64,000 nt of DNA from Flavobacteriaceae bacterium (GCA_025800395.1 JAOXRU010000503.1:1-64000), one strand, 5' to 3'; counted from the stretch's first letter, positions 38,126-49,567 are shown. Notes: a model not told the origin generated them from the letters alone. A program made the numbers and translations.

Positions 38126-41100
38126 ATGAGAAAATGCTACATATTATTTGTTTTTCTCTTGTCTGGGGGTTTATTTGCTCAGGAGCGGGAGATTATGTTA
38201 GACGGTGTGTTTTGGAATGATTCTGCTGGCTACTATTTTAACAACAATCAATTGGAAAAAGGCATAAAAGCCTTAGAAAATATAAGCAAAAACGACAGTC
38301 TGTATTGTTCATCTTTGGTGTCTCGGTCGTACTATTTGTTGCAGCTAGACAAGTATGAAAAGTCCCTAGAACTGTTTTCTGAAAAAGAGAAGGCATTTTG
38401 TGAAGAAAAAGCAGAGTCGATATATATCAATAAGGCGGTTGCTCATATTGCTCTCGAGCAATACGACTTGGGGATGGCAGAAATAGAAAAAGGGCTGTCT
38501 GGCTTTCCAAAAAGCTATCTGCTTTGGTACAATAAAGGGAGAGTTTTGCGGGCGCAAAAAAAGTTGCATCAAGCGGTTTTGGCTTTGCAAGAATCGATAC
38601 GATGCAATCCGTATCATCGAAGCAACTATTTGTTGTTGGGAGACATCTATTATCAAAACAGACAGTTTGCCCAATCTCTATTGTATTATAATTTGGGTTT
38701 GTTAGCCGATCCCGATCATGAAAGGGCTGCACGATTGGTGTTGTATTATAATCGCATTAGTTTTAGACAAAACAAAAATCTTGCAGATCCTGAGGTGTCT
38801 TTGCCAGATACTAATGCAGAAATGGATAGGATCAATCGTATTTTGGACGCAAAAATAGCCCTGAGAAAAGATTATCCCTTGCCTTCCAATATAGATATTG
38901 CCTATACCAAACAAAATCATGCCTTGCTGCAACTGCTTCAAGATTACAAGAGCAAGGAGCCTACTTTTTTGCAACAAAAAATTATACCCCTTTTTCAGTG
39001 GATCGCAAAGACACAGGATTTTGAAAAATTCACCTATACCCTTTGTTATAAAATTGACAATGAAAAGTATCAGAAGTTCATAGAGGAAAAACAAGAGGAG
39101 GTTTCTGGTTTTGTAAATGATTTTTATGTCAAAATGGAAACTTTGTTTGGGGAGTTGGAATTGCTGGCAGACGGAAGGGTTCGAAGCGCACATTATACAG
39201 ACGAAGGTTATTTGAGTGGTATAGGATACAAAAAAAACGGGAGCTTTGTTGGTCCATGGACATTCTATACCGAGGATGGTTTGTTGTTGAGTAAGGGGAG
39301 TTTTTCGCAGGAAGAGAAACGTCATGGTGCTTGGACTTGGTACTTTCCGGATGGTAGTGTGGAGCAAACGGTGAACTACAACAATGGAGACCTAGTAGGA
39401 GAATTTGCCTCTTTTTATCGTGGTGGTCGTCCAAAAGTAAAAACCACCTATGTAGATGGTAAGCTAGATGGTAATTATTTGTATTACAATGAGGCAGGTG
39501 CACTCTTGTATGATAGGCAATACCGCAAAGGTATGTTGCATGGCAATTATAAGGAAAATTTTTTGATAGGAGACGGGCATGTCTTGTACGATGCTGTGTA
39601 TGAAAAGGATTCTATAGCTAGTGTTTTTCGCGAATACTATTTGCATGGCAAGTTATACAGGGAAATGCCATATAAAAACGGACGCAAACACGGACAACGC
39701 AAAACCTATTTTGCAGATGGAAAAATACGCGAAACAGTGGGGTTCAAAGAGGGGGAATTTGACGGACAGTTTCAGATTTTCTATGGAGATGGAACTCTAG
39801 AAGAACAAGGACAGTATGTGGCAGGTAGTGCGGAGGGAGAATGGAAAGAGTATTTCCCCAATGCGAAGACCAAATCGGTTTCTTATTATGAAAAAGGCAA
39901 ATTGCATGGTCCTTATAAAGAATATCGCTTGGATGGCAGCTTGTATTATGAGTTTACCTATCGCAAGGGCTTGTTGATAGCATATGTCTTTTTTGACAAA
40001 AACGGAAAGCGGTGGAGTGAGGGCAAGAAAAAAGGAGGGGAATTCTTTTATAAAGGCATGGGTCCCAATGGAGAAGTGAAGACCGAAGGATTATATGATG
40101 TAAAAGGGGGTAAGATAGGAGAGTGGTCGTATTATGATGATCAAGGAACATTGGAGGAACGCGGCATGTACAAAGAAGGTATGGTGCATGGTGTGTATAA
40201 AACATATTACAAAAACGGTGCATTGCGATCGGAGGGAGCGTATGTGCAAGACACCTTACAAGGCAAATATGTACAGTATCATAAAAACAAGGCTATAGAC
40301 GAAATAGGAGGATTTTTAGATGGCAATAGAAATGCTTGGTGGTTTTCGTATTATCCAGATGGTGTTTTAAAGGGGAAAACCTATTACCATCGGGGGAATG
40401 CGCATGGCGAAGAGACCTTGTATAGAGAAGATGGCAGCTTGATGAAGCAATACTACTATCGCAATGGGGGGCTGCTCAAAGAGGTGCATTACGATATGGT
40501 GGGAAAGAAAATAAATGAAATTGATTTTGAAAAACTAAAGCCGCATCAAAAATTACAAAGCGGGGGCTTACATCCCAAGGCCAAAACTATATTTGATTCC
40601 AAATACGCTATGTGGCATGGTCCATATATATCGTATGATTACAGAGGAGAAATACAAATGGCGGGAGATCTTTTGATGGAAAACAAGCAAGGGAAATGGC
40701 AGTGGTTTGAGGATGGGTATTTGGAAACAGAGGCCAACTATGTGCTGGACGAATTGCATGGAACGTATCAAAATTTTCATCCGAATGGCAAATTGCGCAA
40801 CGACAGGAAGTTTCGTTATGGGAAAGAAGAAGGAGAATGGCTGTCTTATTACGAAAACGGTGCGCTGCGTTCCAAATCTTTTGTCGTAGACGACAAATTG
40901 CATGGCAAACGATATTTCTATGACCGATCCGGAAATTTACAATTGATACGATTTTATGAATATGGACGACTTATAGGCTATAGCTATGCGGATGCTGATA
41001 AGCAGGAAAAGCCCATGATAGCTGTAGAAAACGAAACTGCCAAAATCCGATCATTTTATCACAACGGGCAGTTGGCTAGGGAATTAGAATATTACAAGGG

Positions 41101-41413
41101 TGGATTGCACAACGAATATAAGACCTATTCTATAGATGGTGTTTTATTGGGGCATAGTCAATATCGCTTCAATGATGAGCATGGATTTGAAAAAGAGTAT
41201 TTTGATGATGGTAAGTTACGCTTTGAAGGCCATTATGCGCATGGGAAAAAACACGGAACTTTTGTTTGGTACCAGTCCAATGGGAAACCAGAGAAGCTAA
41301 AGACGTATAAATTTGGTTTATTGAGTGGTAAGACAGTGTATTATGATGAGAATGGCAAGGTAAAAACAACCCTTTGGTTTAGCAATGATGAAGTGTATAA
41401 AGTGGTGCAATAA
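38126..41413 (+). CDS. Large secreted TPR + MORN-repeat-variant (YwqK-like) protein
   Basis: Signal peptide MRKCYILFVFLLSGGLFA; TPR-like N-terminus; about two dozen MORN-variant repeats such as HGPYKEYRLDGSLYYEFTYRKG and HGVYKTYYKNGALRSEGAY. Confidence 0.9.
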   Translation: MRKCYILFVFLLSGGLFAQEREIMLDGVFWNDSAGYYFNNNQLEKGIKALENISKNDSLYCSSLVSRSYYLLQLDKYEKSLELFSEKEKAFCEEKAESIYINKAVAHIALEQYDLGMAEIEKGLSGFPKSYLLWYNKGRVLRAQKKLHQAVLALQESIRCNPYHRSNYLLLGDIYYQNRQFAQSLLYYNLGLLADPDHERAARLVLYYNRISFRQNKNLADPEVSLPDTNAEMDRINRILDAKIALRKDYPLPSNIDIAYTKQNHALLQLLQDYKSKEPTFLQQKIIPLFQWIAKTQDFEKFTYTLCYKIDNEKYQKFIEEKQEEVSGFVNDFYVKMETLFGELELLADGRVRSAHYTDEGYLSGIGYKKNGSFVGPWTFYTEDGLLLSKGSFSQEEKRHGAWTWYFPDGSVEQTVNYNNGDLVGEFASFYRGGRPKVKTTYVDGKLDGNYLYYNEAGALLYDRQYRKGMLHGNYKENFLIGDGHVLYDAVYEKDSIASVFREYYLHGKLYREMPYKNGRKHGQRKTYFADGKIRETVGFKEGEFDGQFQIFYGDGTLEEQGQYVAGSAEGEWKEYFPNAKTKSVSYYEKGKLHGPYKEYRLDGSLYYEFTYRKGLLIAYVFFDKNGKRWSEGKKKGGEFFYKGMGPNGEVKTEGLYDVKGGKIGEWSYYDDQGTLEERGMYKEGMVHGVYKTYYKNGALRSEGAYVQDTLQGKYVQYHKNKAIDEIGGFLDGNRNAWWFSYYPDGVLKGKTYYHRGNAHGEETLYREDGSLMKQYYYRNGGLLKEVHYDMVGKKINEIDFEKLKPHQKLQSGGLHPKAKTIFDSKYAMWHGPYISYDYRGEIQMAGDLLMENKQGKWQWFEDGYLETEANYVLDELHGTYQNFHPNGKLRNDRKFRYGKEEGEWLSYYENGALRSKSFVVDDKLHGKRYFYDRSGNLQLIRFYEYGRLIGYSYADADKQEKPMIAVENETAKIRSFYHNGQLARELEYYKGGLHNEYKTYSIDGVLLGHSQYRFNDEHGFEKEYFDDGKLRFEGHYAHGKKHGTFVWYQSNGKPEKLKTYKFGLLSGKTVYYDENGKVKTTLWFSNDEVYKVVQ

Positions 41414-43319
41414 TTGGTTTTTAGGTGGTTTGTTGCTGGGAGTGTATTCCCTCTCGGCTCAAGATCTTGTTTCTACTTATAAGCAGAAGTTTCCGGATGC
41501 GAATTTTGTGATACTAGAGGATCATAGTCATTGGCAAATTCAACAAAAAAACGGTGCTATTCAAATAAAAGTCAAGCGCTACAAAGATATTCTTTATCTC
41601 GACGATACAGCAGTGTCCTTTGCTCAGGAGCGTGTGGGGCACAACAGTTTTTTTGTGTTAAATGACATCAAGGGTGCTACTTTTTTGCCCAAAGGCGATA
41701 GCTACCAAGAGATAAAGGTGAGCGATTATAAAGAGAAGAATAATTTGGACGAATTTTTTTATGACGATAGCAAAACCACCAGTTTTGTTTATCCCAATTT
41801 ACAAAAAGGGGCCAAGAGCAGATTGTCCTATGAGGCAACGATACGTAATCCTCGGTTTTTGAGAACGCAGTATTTTCAGTCTTATGCCCCTATAGTCTCC
41901 AAAAAACTTAGTATAGAGGTAAAAGGAGATGTGAAAATGGATTTTAAGCATTTTTATACAGAGGGAAAAGACTTTGTAATGGATTCTTTGATACGTCGCA
42001 ACAAGAAGCGATATATTTTGGAAATACGAAATCAGGAAGCCTACGATTATGAGCCCAATAGTCCTAGCTTTAATTATGATGTGCCGCATATCGTTCCCCT
42101 TATTGCATCTTATGTTTTTGAGGGAAAAAAAATTGAGGTTTCGGCTTCCGTAGACAGTTTGTATGACTGGTATTATCGGATGGTAGCTCAGATCAATCAG
42201 AACGAGCCCGATGTGGAAATGCAAGCTTTGGTAGCCCAATTGATAGCAGGAAAAACAAATAAGCAGCAAAAGATAGACGCAATCTACCAATGGGTACAAC
42301 AGCAGATAAAGTATATTGCATACGAATATGCCTTAGGAGGATTTATACCCAGAGAGGCAAATGACATATTTCGTAAAAAGTATGGGGATTGCAAAGACAA
42401 AAGTAGCATACTCCAAGAGATGTTGGCTTTGGCTGGCATAAAAAGCTATCTTACTTGGATTGGCACCCGCAAATTGCCGTATACTTATGTCGAAATGCCG
42501 AGCCCGTTGGCAGATAATCATATGATATTGAGTGTGCCCGATGGGGATGTGTTGTACTTTTTGGACGGAACAGGCAAATTTCTTCCATCCGCTACACCTA
42601 CCGTTTTTATTCAAGGAAAGGACGCTCTGATAGGCATGGGCAAGGACAATTATAGAATAGAGAAGGTTCCTATAGTTGCTGCAGCACAGAATCGAATTCT
42701 AGAAAAAGCTATAATACAAATTGAAGAAAATGCCTTAGTTGGGTCTTCATTATTTGAGATGCGAGGCTATCCCAAGGTAGATGCGTTTTATCAATTGGAG
42801 GGCATGCAAAATAAAGAGGAGTTGCAGGTCTATTACAACAAAATGTTGCGCAAGGGAAACAACAGTTTTTTGGCCAAGGAGATCGCAGAAACCAACAAAT
42901 ACGATTTTGAAAAACCCTTTGTTGTGAAGCATCGTTTTCGCATCGCTAAGTATATCAAAAAAAGTGGGGATCAGTTGTATGTCAATTTAAACCTCAATAA
43001 GCTGGTCAAATCCATGGTTTGGAAAAAAGACCGAAAGAAGGCGTACATACAAGACTACAAAAATCAGTATTTGTTGGAGTACGACTTGCAATTACCAGAA
43101 GGGTATACGGTATCCTATTTGCCAGAGAACTTCGAAGAGCATAACGACAAGATACAAGCGAATATTCGATATGAGTTGGTGGGCAATATTATAAAATATC
43201 GCCATGAATTGACGCTCGATTTTTTAGAAATCTCAAAAGAGGAATTAGACGCCAAGCGCAGGAGTTTGAAAAAGATCAGCAAGGCGTATAGAGAAATAAT
43301 AGTGTTAAAGAAAAAATAG
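41385..43319 (+). CDS. DUF3857 + transglutaminase-core secreted protein (A2), paralog of A1
   Basis: YDDSKTTSFVYPNLQKGAKSRLSYEATIRNPRF; KKYGDCKDKSSIL, DNHMILS, YFLDGTGKFLP; start overlaps the end of the MORN gene. Confidence 0.88.
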   Translation: MMKCIKWCNNWFLGGLLLGVYSLSAQDLVSTYKQKFPDANFVILEDHSHWQIQQKNGAIQIKVKRYKDILYLDDTAVSFAQERVGHNSFFVLNDIKGATFLPKGDSYQEIKVSDYKEKNNLDEFFYDDSKTTSFVYPNLQKGAKSRLSYEATIRNPRFLRTQYFQSYAPIVSKKLSIEVKGDVKMDFKHFYTEGKDFVMDSLIRRNKKRYILEIRNQEAYDYEPNSPSFNYDVPHIVPLIASYVFEGKKIEVSASVDSLYDWYYRMVAQINQNEPDVEMQALVAQLIAGKTNKQQKIDAIYQWVQQQIKYIAYEYALGGFIPREANDIFRKKYGDCKDKSSILQEMLALAGIKSYLTWIGTRKLPYTYVEMPSPLADNHMILSVPDGDVLYFLDGTGKFLPSATPTVFIQGKDALIGMGKDNYRIEKVPIVAAAQNRILEKAIIQIEENALVGSSLFEMRGYPKVDAFYQLEGMQNKEELQVYYNKMLRKGNNSFLAKEIAETNKYDFEKPFVVKHRFRIAKYIKKSGDQLYVNLNLNKLVKSMVWKKDRKKAYIQDYKNQYLLEYDLQLPEGYTVSYLPENFEEHNDKIQANIRYELVGNIIKYRHELTLDFLEISKEELDAKRRSLKKISKAYREIIVLKKK

Positions 43320-43323
43320 AAAT

Positions 43324-45282
43324 ATGCGAATACAATTTGTGATTATATGTGGTGTGCTGGGGATTTTTTTGGGTAAAGCACAAGAGTTGCAGTATCAAAA
43401 ATTTAATTGGGATTCTTCGACCAAGCAGTTACTAAAAAAAGCAAAAGGAATAAAAGAGAAGACCCTATTGCACGACAAGGTAGAGGTGCAATTTGTCTAT
43501 GAAGAAGGTGGAGAATTGGTGGAATATATGCTTATGCATAGAGCCATGGTTTTGTGCACCGATGAGGAAATAGAGTCCAACAACAAATTGTATCTCCCGC
43601 GAAAAGAGGAGGCGGAATTATTGTTGACCAAGGCTAGAGTGATCCAGCCCAAGGGAAGGGTAATCGAGCTGGATGGCTCTAAGGTGTTGACAGCTAAGGA
43701 TGAAGAAAGTGGTCAGCAATATAGTTATTTTGCATTTGAAGGAGTAGAAAAGGGCAGTATAGTGGAGTATTATTATGTAAAGAAAAGCAGGCCTCGTTTG
43801 AATGGGAGTCGCATATGGTTGGCAGAATCGAATCCCAAGCAAGAGATGCGGTTTGATTTGTACAGTCCTGTTCATTTAGAATTTGCATTGAAAACGTATC
43901 ATTCGGATATCATTTTCGAAAAAGACACCATAGGCGAAAAAACAGCCCATTGGAAGCTACGTGCGTATGACATACCTAGTTTTGAAGACGAACCACAAGC
44001 CCCTTATTTGGCAATGAGACCACAATTATTGTACAAATTGCACAACAACAATTACAATGGGGTAGACGATATTTCTGGTTACAATGAAGTGGCGCAAAAC
44101 CTCTATGCGTTTTACTATAGGGAAGTTAGTGAGGCGCTCTCTCAAAAATTGGACGCAATACTCGATCGCTCGGGAGCTAGACAGGCCCAGGGAGAAGATA
44201 GGATCCGTGCGATAGATCAGGAATTGAAAACCAATTTTTTGACGCACGAACAAGGGGCGATAAGTTTAGAAAAGGTGCTCGAGACCAAGGCAGCCAATTC
44301 GAGAGGGATGGTACGTTTGTATGTTGCCTTACTTACAAAGTTGGGGATGGAGCACCAGATAGTTCTTACCTCTGATCGTCGCAATATGGTGCTGGACAAA
44401 AATTTTGAGGCCCATAATTTTCTAAACGATTTTTTGCTTTATTTTCCAAGCTATCACAGCTATTTGTCTCCCGATGATGCAGATACGAGATATGGGTACC
44501 CACCCGCATATTTGACCGATTGCAACGGCTTGTATATAGAAGAAGTTGCTATAGGATCGTACCGTTCGGCTGTAGCCCATGTAAAGCATATAGATGCCGT
44601 TCCTGCCTCCAAAAGCAAGGACAATATGCAGATGCGGATCCAATTTGATGCGGAGGACTTGGGAATAAACACCATAAGCTATACCAGAGAGTGGTCGGGT
44701 TATTATGCGATGTATTACCAACCCTATTTGCATATGAGTAGTGAGGAAGAGCGAGAGGAACTCCTCGATTATATAGCTAAGAATGTACAAGAAGAAGCAG
44801 AAGTAATTCGTAGTGAAATGCTGTATACTACGGTGGGCGATGTGGGGAAAAACCCCTTGATTTTTAAATTGGAATTGGAAACAGAAGCACTTACCGAAAA
44901 GGCGGGCAACAACTATTTGTTTAAATTGGGAGAGCTCATAGGAGAGCAACAGCAGATGTATCAAGAAAAGGAGAGAAAATTGCCATACGAAAGCGAATTT
45001 GAAAGAATGTATGAGCGAAAGATAGTGCTAGAAATTCCCAAGGGCTATACTATTGCCAATGTAGAAGACATCCGCATAAAGCGCGAACATCGTATAGGCG
45101 GAAAAAGGGTATTTTCTTTTGTTTCGGATTATCGTTTGCAAGGCAATACCTTGGAGATAGATGCGGATGAGTTTTATGCGCAAAACAAGATTGCTTTAAA
45201 AGATTTTCAGGCATATAGAAAAGTAATCAATGCGGCAGCGGATTTTAACAAAGTGGTTTTGGTATTGCAGCCAAAAAAATAA
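43324..45282 (+). CDS. DUF3857 secreted protein with degenerate transglutaminase-like domain (B2), paralog of B1
   Basis: EESGQQYSYFAFEGVEKGSIVEYYYVKKS; TKAANSRGMVRLYVALLTKLGMEHQIVLTSDRR lacks Cys; C-terminus YRKVINAAADFNKVVLVLQPKK nearly identical to B1. Confidence 0.82.
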   Translation: MRIQFVIICGVLGIFLGKAQELQYQKFNWDSSTKQLLKKAKGIKEKTLLHDKVEVQFVYEEGGELVEYMLMHRAMVLCTDEEIESNNKLYLPRKEEAELLLTKARVIQPKGRVIELDGSKVLTAKDEESGQQYSYFAFEGVEKGSIVEYYYVKKSRPRLNGSRIWLAESNPKQEMRFDLYSPVHLEFALKTYHSDIIFEKDTIGEKTAHWKLRAYDIPSFEDEPQAPYLAMRPQLLYKLHNNNYNGVDDISGYNEVAQNLYAFYYREVSEALSQKLDAILDRSGARQAQGEDRIRAIDQELKTNFLTHEQGAISLEKVLETKAANSRGMVRLYVALLTKLGMEHQIVLTSDRRNMVLDKNFEAHNFLNDFLLYFPSYHSYLSPDDADTRYGYPPAYLTDCNGLYIEEVAIGSYRSAVAHVKHIDAVPASKSKDNMQMRIQFDAEDLGINTISYTREWSGYYAMYYQPYLHMSSEEEREELLDYIAKNVQEEAEVIRSEMLYTTVGDVGKNPLIFKLELETEALTEKAGNNYLFKLGELIGEQQQMYQEKERKLPYESEFERMYERKIVLEIPKGYTIANVEDIRIKREHRIGGKRVFSFVSDYRLQGNTLEIDADEFYAQNKIALKDFQAYRKVINAAADFNKVVLVLQPKK

Positions 45283-45296
45283 GATGGTTTTATCTT

Positions 45297-45332
45297 AAAA
45301 AAAATACCGCCTGTGAGAGGCAGTATTTTTTT
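45297..45332. terminator. Bidirectional intrinsic terminator between convergent genes
   Basis: aaaaaaaataccgcct-gtgag-aggcagtattttttt. Confidence 0.8.
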
Positions 45333-45351
45333 GTTAGGCTATTTATCGTAC

Positions 45352-46827
45352 CTATAGTTCTGTATTGTTGTTGGCGATAAGCTGGTAGAAAAACTGAATA
45401 GCGCCTTCGTATGCTTTTACAGGAACCCTTTCGTTGATGCCGTGTATGCGAGGAATGTCGGATTTTTTCATAGCTATAGGATTGGTACGATAGATGTTTT
45501 CGGACAGATCTACAAAGTGTTTGCAATCGGTTCCTGCTACTAGGAGTAAAGGCGCGACTAAGCGATCGGGTGCGACTTGCCCCACTGTTTTTTGTAGACA
45601 AGCAAAAGCCTTGCTATCTACAGGGGAGATGGGCGAGGGATTGTTTACCGCTCTTTTGGACATAGGCTCTATAGTTACTCTCGGATCGTTGACGCTTTCT
45701 TTGAGGTAAGCAATTACCCCATCCCCTGTGTCACCTGGTATCAATCGGAAATTGGCGATAAGTGTAGCTTCGGTTGGCAATACATTGTCTTTTACACCAC
45801 TCTGTAAGATGGTAGGAGCTACTGTAGTGCGCACCATAGCGTTGGAAGTAGGGCTATCTGCTAGAATGCCTACTATGGTGGATTTGAACAACCATTGGTT
45901 GGCAAAAATAGCTTTGCTGGGCATAGCCATTTCTGGTCCGAGGTAAGCAAACATTTGCTCGGTTACTTTATTGAGGTGTGCTGGAAACGGATTTTCCTCT
46001 ATTTTTTGAATGGCATCTGCCAGTATGCCAATGGCGGTTTCTTTTGGTGGCATAGACGAATGGCCAGCTTCTTCTACCTTGGCGGTAAAACGGAGGCTAA
46101 CATAGCCTTTTTCTGCAATTCCGATAAGTGCGGCGGGTTGGTTTATGCCAGGAAAAAAACCTTTCTCCATAAAGACGCCACCTTCATCTAGTACATATTC
46201 GAATTGTATATTTTGTTTTTTAAAGTGCGCAGCCACATTGGCTGCCCCATTGGGTCCACCTACTTCTTCGTCGTGTCCAAAGCTAAAGTACAAGGTTCGT
46301 TTGGGCTGGAATCCTTTTTGGAGGTGTAGGGTGATGGCTTCCATGATGGCGAGGCCATTGCCTTTGTCGTCCATGGTGCCTCTGCCGAATATATAGCCAT
46401 CTTTGATAGTACCAGAAAACGGATCCATTTCCCATTTATTGAGGGTAGCTTTTTCGATGGGAACCACGTCGCTATGTGCCATAAGGAGAACCGGTTTGAG
46501 GCTTGGGTCGGTGCCAGGCCATTTGTAGACCAAGCTAAACTCGTTGATGGTGGTTTTTTCCAGCAAGCTATCTACAAGCGGATAGGTTTCTTCCATAAAT
46601 TGGAGGAAGTCTCTATAGACTAGGGTGTCTGCTTCTTTGTCTGTGTAGGAGATGGTTTTGTAGGAGATGGCTTTTGCTAGCCGTTCTGCATAGCCAGAAT
46701 TGACGTGTACCAGTTCTACCGCTTCGGTTTGCATTTGTTTGGATTGGTAGCTAGAGGTTTTGAAAGCAATTATAGCAAGGAGGATTAGTATTATTGCTAA
46801 AATGCCAAGGAGTATTTTTTTAAACAT
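45352..46827 (-). CDS. M20 family metallopeptidase (carboxypeptidase PM20D1-like), membrane anchored
   Basis: N-terminal TM; LMAHSDVVP, WEMDPFSGTIKDGYIFGRGTMDDKG, FGHDEEVGG. Confidence 0.93.
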   Translation of the reverse strand: MFKKILLGILAIILILLAIIAFKTSSYQSKQMQTEAVELVHVNSGYAERLAKAISYKTISYTDKEADTLVYRDFLQFMEETYPLVDSLLEKTTINEFSLVYKWPGTDPSLKPVLLMAHSDVVPIEKATLNKWEMDPFSGTIKDGYIFGRGTMDDKGNGLAIMEAITLHLQKGFQPKRTLYFSFGHDEEVGGPNGAANVAAHFKKQNIQFEYVLDEGGVFMEKGFFPGINQPAALIGIAEKGYVSLRFTAKVEEAGHSSMPPKETAIGILADAIQKIEENPFPAHLNKVTEQMFAYLGPEMAMPSKAIFANQWLFKSTIVGILADSPTSNAMVRTTVAPTILQSGVKDNVLPTEATLIANFRLIPGDTGDGVIAYLKESVNDPRVTIEPMSKRAVNNPSPISPVDSKAFACLQKTVGQVAPDRLVAPLLLVAGTDCKHFVDLSENIYRTNPIAMKKSDIPRIHGINERVPVKAYEGAIQFFYQLIANNNTEL

Positions 46828-46946
46828 GTTGGTTGGTATGTGTTAGTGTGACCGAATATACACATTTTTTGATTCTAAATTTACACATTTTCGTGTTTTC
46901 GGATCATCAAATTGCTTCATTGATTAATTGTTACATTGCATCAACT

Positions 46947-47090
46947 CGCGCTAGGGGTAGTAGCGATAGCTTTTTGCACCTAGGATATAGCGAAGCTTGC
47001 TGGCGGAGGCGACCTAGAGGGAGCCCACGAACTGCTAGCGCCGCTATCCTAGGCGCAAAAACTACAAGCGGATGGCCCGACCCCCCGTGG
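46947..47090. other. GC-rich structured intergenic element (candidate ncRNA or palindromic repeat)
   Basis: tttttgcacctaggatatagcg (~46971-46992) pairs with cgctatcctaggcgcaaaaa (~47042-47061); outer aggggt...acccccc also complementary; composition contrasts with AT-rich flanks. Confidence 0.55.
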
Positions 47091-47309
47091 CCATCAGGTT
47101 TTTTTAAAGTAGGAGGAAGGCTTTTTTTTTGCGGAGAAATGAGAAGGAAGACATATAGGGAGTCAAAGGGGGGTAGCGCCCGATGTGATTTTGTAGTAAA
47201 AAGCTTCAATTTTTAGGCTGAAATAAAGCATACAGGATGCATTTGTAAGAGAAATAAACGAATGCTTAAAAATCCGCATAAATCTGTTTCTTATTAAATT
47301 AGAAAAGTA

Positions 47310-47317
47310 TATCTTTG
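47310..47317 (+). promoter_or_regulatory. -7 element (TATCTTTG) upstream of atpD
   Basis: TAnnTTTG match about 60 bp before the ATG. Confidence 0.45.
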
Positions 47318-47372
47318 CGCCCAGAAATCGCCACAGCTGGAAGTGGTGTCAAAAATTAATTAAAATAACTAA

Positions 47373-48881
<1,509 letters not shown>

Positions 48882-48956
48882 ACCAATTTTGAGTGATGGG
48901 TTAGGTAGGTATAGCTATCTCAAAATTCAAAACTCAAGACGCAATACGAATTATAT

Positions 48957-49232
48957 ATGTATTTAGAAATTGTATCACCAGAAGCTACCTTGTTTAGCGG
49001 AGAAGTTGCAGCTGTAAGTGTGCCAGGAGTAAATGGTTCGTTTCAGATGTTGAACAACCACGCGCCTATCGTTTCTATATTGGGAGCGGGCAAGGTGAAA
49101 ATAAAAGGCGATATCCAAATCGAAGAAGCGTTTGAGAGCAAATTCAACCAAGAGGCAGGAGAAACGGTATTACAAATTGCATCTGGTACCATTGAGATGA
49201 AGGACAATAAAATAATTGTTCTTGCGGACTAG
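48957..49232 (+). CDS. atpC: F0F1 ATP synthase subunit epsilon
   Basis: MYLEIVSPEATLFSGEVAAVSVPGVNGSFQMLNNHAPIVSILGAGKVKI; downstream of atpD. Confidence 0.95.
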   Translation: MYLEIVSPEATLFSGEVAAVSVPGVNGSFQMLNNHAPIVSILGAGKVKIKGDIQIEEAFESKFNQEAGETVLQIASGTIEMKDNKIIVLAD

Positions 49233-49259
49233 CGTTTAAAAATCTTAGTTATATAGAAG

Positions 49260-49290
49260 AGGTTGTCTTTATCAGACAGCCTTTTTTTTT
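49260..49290 (+). terminator. Intrinsic terminator after atpC
   Basis: aggttgtct-ttatc-agacagcct followed by a T run. Confidence 0.8.
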
Positions 49291-49567
49291 GCTGTTTTCT
49301 TGGCCTAGAGGTGGGCAATGTCTGAAATATTTCTATTTAGCAAATATGGTGCACGGGGTGTAAAAGGGTATTTTTGTCTGAGCAGGGTGCAGGCAATTCA
49401 CTTTTTTTTTAGAATAAATTAATCTTTGGGTTTTTAGAGCTTAATGCTTATAAAATGTTAATTTTTAGTGGGTTTTGCTTTATTTTTTTGGAGGTTTGGG
49501 TTAAATTATAAGCTAAATTTTTGTACTTTGCCCTTTATAGAGTGATTATTTAAAGATTAAAATCGAT

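Noticed and set aside
38366-40903. Several 90-220 aa antisense ORFs opposite the MORN gene
   Set aside because: Artefacts of biased codons in a repeat-rich gene; translations are rich in Cys/His/Phe with no domain, and no RBS or neighbour context
38126-41413. Toxin-antitoxin system suggested by YwqK-like repeats
   Set aside because: Protein is exported, has no toxin partner, and MORN repeats alone do not support an antitoxin role
46833-47216. ORFs 46833..47216 (+) and 46931..47209 (-)
   Set aside because: They run across the structured GC-rich element; the low stop-codon density is explained by its composition and the translations look non-protein-like
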